Positions 1-8,110 of a stretch of 64,000 nucleotides of DNA are shown here, piece after piece. Origin of the DNA: Ruminococcus sp. (GTDB lineage: Bacteria > Bacillota > Clostridia > Oscillospirales > Ruminococcaceae); assembly GCA_015066935.1 (NCBI GenBank), contig SVNK01000001.1, positions 88,093 to 152,092 on the forward strand, in the 5' to 3' direction. Under the pieces are notes generated by a model. That model was not told the DNA's origin, ran no database searches, and saw only the letters and a program-made list of their open reading frames with translations. Each line of letters opens with the position of its first letter. The stretch's first letter is position 1. The position numbers and the translations under genes were made by a program.

Positions 1-5
1 GAATG

Positions 6-14
6 ACACCTCCA
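6..14 (-). promoter_or_regulatory. Shine-Dalgarno of the next spc gene (rplX expected)
   Basis: Directly after the rplN stop codon the minus strand reads TGGAGGTGT, a strong SD. Its start codon would lie just outside the left edge. rplX (L24) normally follows rplN, so the ribosomal operon continues beyond the window; the gene identity is inferred. Confidence 0.6.
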
Positions 15-383
15 TTAAAGAACTTCGGGAGCGAGGCTGAGGATCTTTGTGTATTCCTTTTCACGAAGCTCCTTAGCAACAGGTCCGAAAATACGGGTAC
101 CCTTGGGGTTTTTATCTTCCTTAATAATTACAGCAGCGTTCTCATCGAAGCGGATATATGTTCCGTCCTCTCTTCTGAGACCCTTTGCTGAACGAACGAT
201 AACTGCCTTTACAACATCGCCCTTCTTTACAACGCCTCCGGGTGTTGCTTTCTTAACTGAAGCAACCACAACGTCACCGATGTTTGCATATCTGCGGCGT
301 GTACCTCCCAGAACTCTGATACACATAAGCTCCTTAGCGCCTGTGTTATCAGCGACTTTAAGATAAGTCTGCATCTGTATCAC
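15..383 (-). CDS. rplN: 50S ribosomal protein L14
   Basis: L14 binds 23S rRNA and contributes to the intersubunit bridge of the large subunit. The 122-residue product has the usual family length and opens with the L14 pattern [18 protein letters not shown], with the conserved [10 protein letters not shown] segment following. The start is GTG at 383, eight bases after GGAGG; the internal ATG three codons on would remove the conserved MIQ. It follows rpsQ by 38 bases in the S10/spc transcription unit and is the last complete ribosomal gene before the edge. Confidence 0.98.
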   Translation of the reverse strand: MIQMQTYLKVADNTGAKELMCIRVLGGTRRRYANIGDVVVASVKKATPGGVVKKGDVVKAVIVRSAKGLRREDGTYIRFDENAAVIIKEDKNPKGTRIFGPVAKELREKEYTKILSLAPEVL

Positions 384-421
384 AGCGAGTTCCTCCTTTC
401 AAGCATTAAGCTTATATCAAA

Positions 422-682
422 TTACTTAGCCTTTTCAATAATAGTTGTTACACGCCATCTCTTATCCTTTGAAAGCGGACGTGTTTCCATTACCTCAACG
501 CGATCACCGATTCTGCACTCGTTATTCTCGTCGTGAGCCTTGAGCTTAACAGTTCTCTTGATGATCTTCTTATAAAGCGGGTGTTTAACGTTATCAACGA
601 TAGCAACTACAACGGTTTTATCCATCTTATCGCTTACAACCTTACCTACTCTTGTTTTTCTAAGGTTTCTCTCAGTAGACAT
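422..682 (-). CDS. rpsQ: 30S ribosomal protein S17
   Basis: S17 is a primary 16S rRNA-binding protein of the small subunit. The 86-residue sequence carries the family signature [14 protein letters not shown] near the start and [11 protein letters not shown] in the middle. I start it at the ATG at 682, eight bases after GGAGG, rather than at the in-frame TTG at 688, which is too close to the SD. It lies between rpmC and rplN as in most Firmicutes. Confidence 0.97.
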   Translation of the reverse strand: MSTERNLRKTRVGKVVSDKMDKTVVVAIVDNVKHPLYKKIIKRTVKLKAHDENNECRIGDRVEVMETRPLSKDKRWRVTTIIEKAK

Positions 683-700
683 AGTCAAATCCTCCCTTTC

Positions 701-901
701 TTACTGCTGCGCTGCAAGCTCTGCTTCACGCAGAATTGTCTTGATGCGTGCAATATCCTTCTTTACAGCCTTGAGACGAGCTGTATTATCGAGCTGATTT
801 ATAGCAAGCTGGAAGCGGAGAGCAAAAAGCTCTTCCTTTAAGCTGCCGAGTTTCTCGTTAAGCTCATCAACAGACATTTCTCTGATTTCAGATGCCTTCA
901 T
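701..901 (-). CDS. rpmC: 50S ribosomal protein L29
   Basis: L29 sits at the exit of the peptide tunnel near L23. The 66-residue protein is mostly helical and shows the family pattern [23 protein letters not shown] in its middle. Its ATG overlaps the rplP stop codon (TAATG), so the two are probably translationally coupled. Length and order (rplP-rpmC-rpsQ) are standard. Confidence 0.97.
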   Translation of the reverse strand: MKASEIREMSVDELNEKLGSLKEELFALRFQLAINQLDNTARLKAVKKDIARIKTILREAELAAQQ

Positions 902-1323
902 TACTGCTCCCCTCCTTCTTCCTTGGTTATGAACTTACACTTGATAGGAAGCTTATGCATTGCAAGACGCATAGCCTCTCTTGCAGTTTCCTCAGCAACG
1001 CCCTTGATTTCGAAAAGAACTCTGCCGGGCTTTACTACTGCTACCCAGTATTCGGGTGAACCCTTACCTGAACCCATTCGTGTTTCAGCGGGCTTTTCTG
1101 TGATAGGCTTGTCAGGGAATATCTTGATCCATACCTGACCGCCTCTCTTGATGTAACGGGTCATAGCGATACGGGCAGACTCGATCTGGTTGGAGGTAAT
1201 CCAAGCAGGCTCAAGTGCCTGAAGACCGAAATCACCGTAAGTTACCTTGTTTCCTCTGTATGCCTTACCCTTCAGACGTCCTCTGTGGACTCTGCGGTAC
1301 TTAACTCTTTTTGGAAGCAGCAT
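901..1323 (-). CDS. rplP: 50S ribosomal protein L16
   Basis: L16 helps organise the A site of the large subunit. The 140-residue product begins [16 protein letters not shown] and contains the conserved [24 protein letters not shown] region, both diagnostic. Its start overlaps the rpsC stop as TAATG and its stop overlaps the rpmC start, indicating tight coupling across three genes. Confidence 0.98.
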   Translation of the reverse strand: MLLPKRVKYRRVHRGRLKGKAYRGNKVTYGDFGLQALEPAWITSNQIESARIAMTRYIKRGGQVWIKIFPDKPITEKPAETRMGSGKGSPEYWVAVVKPGRVLFEIKGVAEETAREAMRLAMHKLPIKCKFITKEEGGEQ

Positions 1324-2105
1324 TACTGGTTACCTCCTTCTCTTTTTGCGTCACGGTTGAAGTTTCTGCCGCCGCGTCTGTTGCCGTCACGTCTGTCATC
1401 ACGGCGACGTCTGTCGTTAGCGGGCTGATTCTTCTTCTCAAGCTTCTCTCTCTGAGCAGCAGCCTTTGCAGCATCGCCCTTGAGTACTTCGCCCTTATAG
1501 ATCCAAACCTTTACGCCGATCTTTCCGTATGTTGTATCAGCCTCTGCAAAACCGTAGTCGATATCAGCACGGATTGTCTGAAGCGGAATTGTACCCTCGT
1601 GGTAGCTCTCGCTTCTTGCGATTTCAGCACCGGCAAGTCTGCCTGATACCTTAACCTTGATACCCTTTGCGCCAAGACGCATTGTTCTGCCGATTGACTG
1701 CTTCATAGCTCTTCTGAAGGATACTCTGTTCTCAAGGTCGAGAGCGATCTTCTCTGCTACGAGCTGTGAGTCCATATCGGGCTGCTTTACTTCAATGATA
1801 TTGATGAAAACCTGCTTCTTCATCTTAGCCTCGAGCTGTGCTCTGAGCTTTTCGATCTCTGCACCGCCTCTGCCGATTACGATACCGGGCTTAGCGCAGT
1901 GGATGTGAATTCTTACCTTATCGGCAAAACGCTCGATTTCGATTCTGGGAACACCTGCTGCATACAAGCTCTTCTTAATGAAGTTACGAACATTGTAGTC
2001 CTCAACAAGAGTGTCGCCGAAATCTGCCTTATTGGCATACCAGCGTGAATCCCAATCCTTAATAACGCCGACACGAAGTCCGTGCGGATTAACTTTCTGG
2101 CCCAT
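1323..2105 (-). CDS. rpsC: 30S ribosomal protein S3
   Basis: S3 forms part of the mRNA entry channel. The 260-residue protein starts [14 protein letters not shown], has a KH domain around residues 40-110 with the [10 protein letters not shown] loop, and the S3 C-terminal domain ending near residue 215. The last 40 residues are a low-complexity Arg/Asp/Asn/Gly tail ([10 protein letters not shown]), longer than in many homologues and probably disordered. A strong AAGGAGG lies eight bases before the ATG. Confidence 0.98.
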   Translation of the reverse strand: MGQKVNPHGLRVGVIKDWDSRWYANKADFGDTLVEDYNVRNFIKKSLYAAGVPRIEIERFADKVRIHIHCAKPGIVIGRGGAEIEKLRAQLEAKMKKQVFINIIEVKQPDMDSQLVAEKIALDLENRVSFRRAMKQSIGRTMRLGAKGIKVKVSGRLAGAEIARSESYHEGTIPLQTIRADIDYGFAEADTTYGKIGVKVWIYKGEVLKGDAAKAAAQREKLEKKNQPANDRRRRDDRRDGNRRGGRNFNRDAKREGGNQ

Positions 2106-2124
2106 TATTCAAACCTCCTTGGGA

Positions 2125-2460
2125 TTATTCTTTTTCTTTAAGAACAACTGTGATGTGTGATGTTCTCTTTAAAATTCTGAATGCTCTGCCCTGTGCTCTT
2201 GGCATGATACGCTTCATGATAGGACCGGGTGTTACGAAGCACTCTGCAACGTAAAGTGCGTCCTTATTCATGCTGAAATTGTTCTCTGCGTTTGCCATAG
2301 CGGACTTTACAAGCTTTGCAACGATAGGACTTGCAGCCTTAGGAGTAAGGTCTAAAGTAGCCAAAGCGATGTCAACAGGCTTGTTCCTGATAAGGTCAAG
2401 AACGATCTGCACCTTTCTGGGTGATATGCGAGCATTTCTTAAATAAGCTCTTGCTTCCAT
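2125..2460 (-). CDS. rplV: 50S ribosomal protein L22
   Basis: L22 lines the nascent peptide tunnel with its extended beta hairpin. The 111-residue sequence opens [18 protein letters not shown] and ends with the [17 protein letters not shown] segment that forms the hairpin, the site of macrolide resistance changes in other bacteria. Its length is normal. An AAGGAGGAG SD precedes the ATG; it sits 19 bases after rpsS in the operon. Confidence 0.98.
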   Translation of the reverse strand: MEARAYLRNARISPRKVQIVLDLIRNKPVDIALATLDLTPKAASPIVAKLVKSAMANAENNFSMNKDALYVAECFVTPGPIMKRIMPRAQGRAFRILKRTSHITVVLKEKE

Positions 2461-2478
2461 CTGAACTCCTCCTTCCGC

Positions 2479-2763
2479 TTATTTCTTACCGTTGTTTGAT
2501 GTCTTGGAACCTGCGTGGCCCTTATAAGTTCTTGTAGGTGCGAACTCACCGAGCTTGTGACCTACCATATCCTCTGTAACGTATACCGGAACGTGCTTGC
2601 GTCCGTCGTGAACAGCGAATGTATGACCAACGAAATCAGGGAATATTGTTGAAGAACGGCTCCATGTCTTGAGAACCTTCTTTTCGCCTGCCTCGTTCAT
2701 TGCAACGACCCTCTTCAGGAGAACTTCCTGGACATAAGGTCCCTTTTTAATGCTTCTGCTCAT
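2479..2763 (-). CDS. rpsS: 30S ribosomal protein S19
   Basis: S19 binds the 16S 3' domain in the head of the small subunit with S13. The 94-residue protein starts [19 protein letters not shown] and carries the [17 protein letters not shown] and [12 protein letters not shown] signatures. It lies between rplB and rplV in the canonical order and has a purine-rich SD (GGAGGAACTGATC before ATG). Confidence 0.98.
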   Translation of the reverse strand: MSRSIKKGPYVQEVLLKRVVAMNEAGEKKVLKTWSRSSTIFPDFVGHTFAVHDGRKHVPVYVTEDMVGHKLGEFAPTRTYKGHAGSKTSNNGKK

Positions 2764-2784
2764 TGATCAGTTCCTCCTTTCAGA

Positions 2785-3618
2785 TTACTTGCCGTTGCGG
2801 CGCTTTACGATAAACTTATCGGTTCTGTTGTGAGTCTTACGAGTCTTGTATCCGAGAGCCGGCTTACCCCAAGGAGTAACAGGTCCGGGACGTCCGACAG
2901 GTGATTTACCCTCACCACCACCGTGCGGATGATCGCAGGGGTTCATTACGGAACCTCTTACAGTAGGTCTCCAGCCCATGTTTCTTACACGGCCTGCCTT
3001 ACCGTAGTTTACGTTTTCGTGATCTATATTGGAAACCTGACCAATTGCAGCCTTGCATCCTGCGGGAACCTTTCTCATCTCACCTGAAGGAAGTCTGATA
3101 AGTGCATATCCGTTCTCCTTGCTCATGAGCTGAGCCATGTTGCCTGCGCTTCTTACGAGCTGAGCGCCCTTGCCGGGATAAAGCTCGATAGCGTGGATGA
3201 AAGTACCAACGGGGATGTCCTCAAGCTTGAGAGCGTTACCGGGCTTGATATCAGCCTCTGAGCCTGACTCAATCTTGTCGCCGACCTTTAAGCCGTTGGG
3301 AGCGAGAATGTATCTCTTTTCGCCGTCCTCGTACTGAACGAGAGCGATGAATGCGCTTCTGTTAGGATCGTACTCAAGTGTGAGAACTGTTGCAACCATG
3401 TTGTCCTTATCACGCTTGAAGTCGATGATTCTGTACTTTCTTCTGTTTCCGCCGCCTCTGTGACGAACGGTGATTCTGCCGTAGCTGTTTCTTCCCGACT
3501 TCTTCTTCATAGGTTCGAGAAGGCTCTTCTCCGGCTCTACCTTAGACAGCACCGAGTAGTCAGTTACAGTCATCTGACGTCTCGAAGGTGTCGTAGGCTT
3601 ATAGCTTTTAATAGCCAT
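2785..3618 (-). CDS. rplB: 50S ribosomal protein L2
   Basis: L2 is needed for subunit association and peptidyl-transferase assembly. The 277-residue product has the expected length. It begins [18 protein letters not shown], has the RNA-binding [22 protein letters not shown] block near residue 45, and the family signature [11 protein letters not shown] with its near-invariant histidine close to residue 230. A GGAGTG SD precedes the ATG. A gap of 70 bases separates it from rplW, longer than at most other junctions in this operon. Confidence 0.98.
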   Translation of the reverse strand: MAIKSYKPTTPSRRQMTVTDYSVLSKVEPEKSLLEPMKKKSGRNSYGRITVRHRGGGNRRKYRIIDFKRDKDNMVATVLTLEYDPNRSAFIALVQYEDGEKRYILAPNGLKVGDKIESGSEADIKPGNALKLEDIPVGTFIHAIELYPGKGAQLVRSAGNMAQLMSKENGYALIRLPSGEMRKVPAGCKAAIGQVSNIDHENVNYGKAGRVRNMGWRPTVRGSVMNPCDHPHGGGEGKSPVGRPGPVTPWGKPALGYKTRKTHNRTDKFIVKRRNGK

Positions 3619-3688
3619 TGTATTTCACTCCTTAAATGCGTTTTTTGCGGGAGCATTACTCCCATACTTTTCCGATGGGCTTTACTGA

Positions 3689-3982
3689 TTAAACCATGCC
3701 CTCGAAGAACTCGATAGCCTTTGAATCCTCTGTGAGAACTACAATTGCCTTCTTCCAATCGGATGTTCTGCCTTCATATCTGCCCATTCTCTTAGCCTTG
3801 CCGTTGCAGTTCATTGTTGTAACCTTGGCAACCTTTACGTCGAAGAGCTGCTCTACAGCTTTCTTGATTTCGGACTTGTTGGCATCTGTAGCAACCTTGA
3901 AGGTGTACTTGCCCAGCTGGAGCTCATCCATGCTCTTCTCAGTGATAACGGGCTTTAAAATGATATCCTGCGGTGCTTTCAT
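3689..3982 (-). CDS. rplW: 50S ribosomal protein L23
   Basis: L23 lies at the tunnel exit and is a docking site for trigger factor and SRP. The 97-residue protein opens with the family pattern [14 protein letters not shown] and contains [23 protein letters not shown], typical of L23. Its ATG overlaps the rplD stop as TAATG, so translation is probably coupled to rplD. Confidence 0.98.
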   Translation of the reverse strand: MKAPQDIILKPVITEKSMDELQLGKYTFKVATDANKSEIKKAVEQLFDVKVAKVTTMNCNGKAKRMGRYEGRTSDWKKAIVVLTEDSKAIEFFEGMV

Positions 3983-4605
3983 TATGCGTACACCTCCTCA
4001 ATTTTTCCAACGGCATTCTTAACAACGATGAACTTATCGTAGTTGAGGATGTCGTAAACATTAAGAGTGTTTACAGCAGCTGTCTTAACGCCGGGAATGT
4101 TAGCTGCGCTCTTGATTACCTTTGCATCAGCCTCAGCTGTTACGATAAGAGCCTTGCCCTCAACGCCGAGTGCCTTGAGCATTTCAACGATTGTCTTTGT
4201 CTTGTAGCTGTCGAGAGTGAGAGCATCAAGAACGATCATGTTGTTATCAAGAACCTTTGTGGAAAGAGCAGACTTCATTGCAAGTCTTCTTACCTTCTTG
4301 TTAAGTGAGTAGCTGTAATCTCTGGGCTTGGGTCCGAGAGCGATTCCGCCGTGTACCCACTGGGGAGCACGTGTTGAACCCTGTCTTGCGTGACCTGTAC
4401 CCTTCTGTCTCCAGGGCTTTCTTCCGCCGCCGCTTACTTCTGTTCTTGTAAGAGTTGACTGTGTACCCTGTCTCTGGTTTGCGAGGTAGTTAACTACCAT
4501 TGCGTGCATTACTGCCTCATTGGGAGTAATTCCGAAAACTGCGTCAGAGAGCTCTGTTTCGGAAACCTGCTTACCAGCCATATCAAATACTGAAATTGTA
4601 GACAT
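3982..4605 (-). CDS. rplD: 50S ribosomal protein L4
   Basis: L4 is a 23S rRNA-binding protein with a long loop reaching the peptide tunnel; in E. coli it also represses the S10 operon. The 207-residue sequence has the loop motif [19 protein letters not shown] around residues 60-78 and [19 protein letters not shown] just after. Whether it regulates this operon is unknown, although the leader here has a terminator-like hairpin. An AAGGAGG precedes the ATG. Confidence 0.98.
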   Translation of the reverse strand: MSTISVFDMAGKQVSETELSDAVFGITPNEAVMHAMVVNYLANQRQGTQSTLTRTEVSGGGRKPWRQKGTGHARQGSTRAPQWVHGGIALGPKPRDYSYSLNKKVRRLAMKSALSTKVLDNNMIVLDALTLDSYKTKTIVEMLKALGVEGKALIVTAEADAKVIKSAANIPGVKTAAVNTLNVYDILNYDKFIVVKNAVGKIEEVYA

Positions 4606-4622
4606 TTATGTTTCCTCCTTCT

Positions 4623-5255
4623 TTAAGCCTTAACGCTGTCAACGATATAAACGATACCGCCCTTAGGTCCGGGAACCGCACCCTTGATAGCGATGAGATT
4701 GTTTTCTGCGTCTATTTTAACTATTTCGAGATTCTGAACTGTTACCTGCTCAGCACCCATGTGACCTGCCATGCCCTTGCCCTTGTAGATTCTTGAAGGG
4801 GATGAACATGCACCCATTGAACCTGCCTGTCTGTGAACAGGACCTGTACCGTGAGTTTCCTTGAGTCTGTGCTGATTGTGACGCTTGATTGCGCCCTGGA
4901 ATCCCTTACCCTTGCTTGTGCCGACAACGTCGATAGCGTCGCCTACAGCAAAAGTATCAGCCTTTACGATGTCTCCGACATTAAGTGAATCACAGTCGTC
5001 AAGTCTGAACTCCTTGAGTGTTGACTTGCAAGCAACGTCTGCCTTATCGAAGTGACCCTTCATAGGCTTGTTTACTCTCTGAACCTTAACGTCGCCGTAG
5101 CCGAGCTGAAGTGCTGCGTATCCGTCGTTTTCCACAGTTTTCTTCTGTACGACAACGCAGGGACCGGCTTCAACTACTGTTACAGGAACAACTTTTCCTG
5201 CTTCGTCGAAGATCTGTGTCATACCGATCTTCTTGCCGATAATACCTTTCTGCAT
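4623..5255 (-). CDS. rplC: 50S ribosomal protein L3
   Basis: L3 is an early-assembly protein near the peptidyl-transferase centre. The sequence has the opening [18 protein letters not shown] and the family signature region [20 protein letters not shown] around residue 125. Two ATG codons lie in frame (5261 and 5255); the AGGAGG is only two bases from the first and eight from the second, so I start at 5255 (210 residues). About 100 bases with small inverted repeats separate it from rpsJ. Confidence 0.97.
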   Translation of the reverse strand: MQKGIIGKKIGMTQIFDEAGKVVPVTVVEAGPCVVVQKKTVENDGYAALQLGYGDVKVQRVNKPMKGHFDKADVACKSTLKEFRLDDCDSLNVGDIVKADTFAVGDAIDVVGTSKGKGFQGAIKRHNQHRLKETHGTGPVHRQAGSMGACSSPSRIYKGKGMAGHMGAEQVTVQNLEIVKIDAENNLIAIKGAVPGPKGGIVYIVDSVKA

Positions 5256-5261
5256 TTGCAT

Positions 5262-5364
5262 TTCCTCCTGTTAGGTTATTGGTTGATATTCTTTATATCA
5301 ACTTGACCGGCGGACTACCGCCATTCCGCTTCCCTCAGCGGTGTTTTCAAGCGTAATGGGTTAA
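5262..5364 (-). other. rpsJ-rplC spacer with inverted repeats
   Basis: This spacer has no gene. It holds a small palindrome (TTGATAT/ATATCAA, 5283-5301) and a GGCGGT...CCGCC hairpin near 5310-5327. No T tract follows either, so they do not look like terminators. They could be RNA processing sites; that is a guess. Confidence 0.35.
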
Positions 5365-5679
5365 TTACTTAACCTCCATAACAACGTCTACGCCTGCGGG
5401 GATTTCAAGCTTGTCAAGAGCTGCTGTTGTCTTCTCTGTAGGACGGATTACATCTACGAGTCTCTTGTGAGTTCTCATCTCGAACTGCTCACGGCTGTCC
5501 TTGTACTTGTGAACTGCACGGAGAATTGTAACAACTTCCTTGTCTGTGGGGAGCGGGATGGGACCCGAAACTCTCGCACCGCTTCTCTTAGCTGCCTCAA
5601 CGATCTTTGCTGCTGCAATATCAACTGTAGCGTGATCGTAGCCCTTGATCTTGAATCTGATTTTTTCGTTGACTGCCAT
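5365..5679 (-). CDS. rpsJ: 30S ribosomal protein S10
   Basis: S10 (NusE) is a 30S head protein and a partner of NusB in antitermination. The 104-residue protein starts [16 protein letters not shown] and contains [17 protein letters not shown], the family signature. The frame stays open 34 codons further upstream, but AAGGAGG sits eight bases before the ATG at 5679 and S10 proteins are about 102-105 residues long, which fixes this start. It is the first gene of the operon. Confidence 0.98.
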   Translation of the reverse strand: MAVNEKIRFKIKGYDHATVDIAAAKIVEAAKRSGARVSGPIPLPTDKEVVTILRAVHKYKDSREQFEMRTHKRLVDVIRPTEKTTAALDKLEIPAGVDVVMEVK

Positions 5680-5761
5680 TATTTTCGCCTCCTTGAAACA
5701 ATTATATGGGGACGTAAGTCTGAGACGCAACACGCTTCCGTGTGTTTCATGCTCTTTTCGA

Positions 5762-5792
5762 TAAAAAAACCCGAAAAACATGGTGTTTTCCG
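5762..5792 (-). terminator. Terminator-like hairpin in the S10 leader
   Basis: On the minus strand CGGAAAACA and TGTTTTTCG form a nine-pair stem (one G-T pair) around a CCA loop, followed by GG and seven T. It lies between the S10 promoter and rpsJ, so it may work as an attenuator that must be read through. The sequence shows the hairpin; the regulatory role is inference. Confidence 0.55.
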
Positions 5793-6002
5793 AGTGTCAT
5801 GAGCAAATAAGCACAAATATGGCATAGTCAGCGCATACGCAAGCTGCGCCGAAAACTACCACAAACAGTGTTCACTATCCCAATCGCCCGGTTTGAAATC
5901 GGACATACTCCACGGAAATTACCCGACAAACCGTCGGCAACCTTCCGCTTCAACGCATATCTTTTTGCAGTCAGTACGCTTTCTGCGCACGTAACATTAA
6001 TG

Positions 6003-6031
6003 ATTATACCATACTGTCGGGCGTTTTGCAA
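6003..6031 (-). promoter_or_regulatory. Promoter of the S10 operon
   Basis: Minus strand TTGCAA, 17-base spacer, TATAAT. Transcription would begin near 5996, giving a leader of about 317 nt before rpsJ. It is the only good sigma-A type match between the upstream operon and rpsJ. Confidence 0.75.
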
Positions 6032-6232
6032 TATTTTCCGCAAATTTACTTGTTAACTTTTTGTAAATTTTTAATGAACGCAAATTATATTTTAATTATA
6101 TAGATGTATCGGGATTTCGCACACCGCAAATTCACAATAATTGTACAATCAAGCAGGGGCGAACTGTACGCCGTCCCTGCATATACGCCACAATCATTAT
6201 ATGATTACGCATTATTTTCGTCTGCGATGTCG
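6032..6232. other. Intergenic stretch between transport operon and S10 promoter
   Basis: AT-rich, with no gene I can support. It holds one inverted repeat (GCAGGG 6153-6158, CCCTGC 6175-6180) that may end transcription of the transport operon, although no T tract follows it. Its inner sequence resembles the GGGGCGAACTGT type of palindrome seen elsewhere in the window. Confidence 0.4.
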
Positions 6233-7147
6233 TTACCCGACAATTCCCGAGCGTTCAATGCTCTCCGTGAAACGCTTCTGCAAACACAGGTACATTATTA
6301 ATATGGGTGCTATCGAAATAAGACAGCCTGCCTGATTCCAGACAATACGTTCACGCTCGCTTATCTGTACGGTCGCACTTCCGAAAAGTCTGATTTTCAG
6401 CTCGTTGTCGAGGTTATGGAGCATCGTCGCAACTGTTCTTGTATTGTGGAAGAACATCGTACTGATGTAGTAGTCGTTCCAGTACCACACTATCGTGAAC
6501 AGGAATACCGTCAGAACCGACATCATCGCATTAGGCAGCATTACCCTCACAAATGTCATGAACGGTCCGCATCCGTCGATACAGGCAGCGTCCTCAAGCT
6601 CTTTCGGCATGCCTCTGAAGAACTGTCTGAAAATGAGAATCATGAGTCCTGAGCGTATGCCGTTGGCAGTAATTGCGGGGAGGTACATGGTCAGCATATT
6701 GTCGATGAGATTGACCGTCGCCACACCCTCTATGCCGAAATACCTGAAACGGAAAAACAGCGGCAGCGAAATAATCTGCGTCGGGACAAGTATCATCAGT
6801 ATCACTATCCCGAAAAGCAGCTTCTTCCCTCTGAACTCAAACCGTGCAAAGCCGTAGCCAGTCAGTGCACACGAAACTATCTGAAATACAGTGCAGACAA
6901 CGTTCAGTACAAATGTATTGACGAGAGTTCGTGGGAAGTCCATCGCCTGAACGGTCTCTTTCAGCACCGAGAACGTGAAATTTCTCGGCAGCCATACAAC
7001 TGTCGGGTCGTTCATGTCTCCACGCTCACGGAAGGTACAGCTCACCATATAAATAAGTGGATAAAGTATTATGAAGCCGAGTCCGGATATTATCAGAAAG
7101 CGGAATACGCTCCAGACTCTTTCTGCCGCCGTCTTTTTTCTTTTCAT
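6233..7147 (-). CDS. Carbohydrate ABC transporter permease, MalG type (pair 1)
   Basis: A 304-residue inner membrane subunit of a CUT1-class ABC importer. Six hydrophobic segments are visible, the first at about residues 14-36 (FLIISGLGFIILYPLIYMV). The EAA loop that contacts the ATPase reads ELEDAACIDGCGPFMTF near residue 195, with the conserved glycine spaced as in MalG. It is the last gene of the operon, 21 bases after its MalF-type partner. No ATPase gene is present, so a shared ATPase such as MsmK encoded elsewhere is likely. The substrate is unknown; sugars are the family norm. Confidence 0.88.
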   Translation of the reverse strand: MKRKKTAAERVWSVFRFLIISGLGFIILYPLIYMVSCTFRERGDMNDPTVVWLPRNFTFSVLKETVQAMDFPRTLVNTFVLNVVCTVFQIVSCALTGYGFARFEFRGKKLLFGIVILMILVPTQIISLPLFFRFRYFGIEGVATVNLIDNMLTMYLPAITANGIRSGLMILIFRQFFRGMPKELEDAACIDGCGPFMTFVRVMLPNAMMSVLTVFLFTIVWYWNDYYISTMFFHNTRTVATMLHNLDNELKIRLFGSATVQISERERIVWNQAGCLISIAPILIMYLCLQKRFTESIERSGIVG

Positions 7148-7168
7148 GCTGTACCTCCCTTCCGTGAG

Positions 7169-8110
7169 TTATCTTGTATCGTTTTCATAGTAGATGAATC
7201 TGTTTGCGATAAGGGCAATGATTACGATAAATACCATCGCTGCCGCAAAATACATCCACGCCATTGCGGACGCTCCGCCGTAGTTTATATCCTGATTCTG
7301 AAGCGTGAGAATACGCTCCATTACCTTGTTCATGGGACTTGTAAAGGTGTCGATGACCGTATATATGGTGTTCGCAAGTATGAACGGACTGACATACGGA
7401 AATGTGATCTTCCAGAAATACTCCCACGAAGTCGCTCCCTCAAGCTCTGCCGCTTCCCGTGCAGACGACGGGATTTGCTGGAGTGCCGCAAGAAACAGCA
7501 GTATCTGTACTCCCGAACTCCACACGATTCCGAAAATGTTGTCTGCGATTGCCGTTATATAGCTCCTGAGACCGTCCCCCGTACCGTAAATTCCGAGAAA
7601 TTCCAGAAGCTCTCCCACAAGGTCGGTCGAAAACATGGTGGAGAACTGCTCTCCCTGAATACTTCCGCTTGTGTCCATATCACCGCTTATTATTCTGAAA
7701 ACGGGTCCCGTCACGATGATTACGGGCAGGAAGAATATCGCTCTTGCAAGTCCTCTGCCCTTGAATTTCTGGTTCAGAACCACCGCTATGAACAGCGAAA
7801 AAATGATAATCAGCGGAGTCTTCCACAAAGTCTCCTTCAGCGTTTCCGCAAGATACTCCGTATAATGCGGGTCCTTATTGAGAGCGTAGATGTAGTTTTT
7901 CAGTCCGACGAATTCCACCTCAAGCTTTTTCGGCTTAATCGCTATTTCGCTGAATGAGTAGCGTATCGACTCTATAAGCGGAATGATGAAGAAAAACACC
8001 GTCCCCACAAGCCACAGACTTATAAATCCATACCCGTACAGCGACTTCCGCCTGCTGTAGGTGAGTCCGCTTCTTTTCTTCGGGAAAGACTCTGAACTGC
8101 GTCGTTTCAT
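7169..8110 (-). CDS. Sugar ABC transporter permease, MalF type (pair 1)
   Basis: A 313-residue membrane subunit. After a basic N-terminus comes a transmembrane helix (about residues 28-48), a periplasm-side loop and five more hydrophobic segments; the EAA loop reads AREAAELEGATSWEYFWKI near residue 225. It pairs with the MalG-type subunit immediately downstream. Its ATG overlaps the stop of the DUF5696 gene by four bases, so the two are translationally coupled, tying this transporter to the DUF5696 protein. Confidence 0.88.
   Translation of the reverse strand: MKRRSSESFPKKRSGLTYSRRKSLYGYGFISLWLVGTVFFFIIPLIESIRYSFSEIAIKPKKLEVEFVGLKNYIYALNKDPHYTEYLAETLKETLWKTPLIIIFSLFIAVVLNQKFKGRGLARAIFFLPVIIVTGPVFRIISGDMDTSGSIQGEQFSTMFSTDLVGELLEFLGIYGTGDGLRSYITAIADNIFGIVWSSGVQILLFLAALQQIPSSAREAAELEGATSWEYFWKITFPYVSPFILANTIYTVIDTFTSPMNKVMERILTLQNQDINYGGASAMAWMYFAAAMVFIVIIALIANRFIYYENDTR

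Noticed and set aside
5828..6043. Open frame of 71 codons on the minus strand in the S10 leader
   Set aside because: It begins upstream of the predicted transcription start and has no SD; its composition is unlike a protein.
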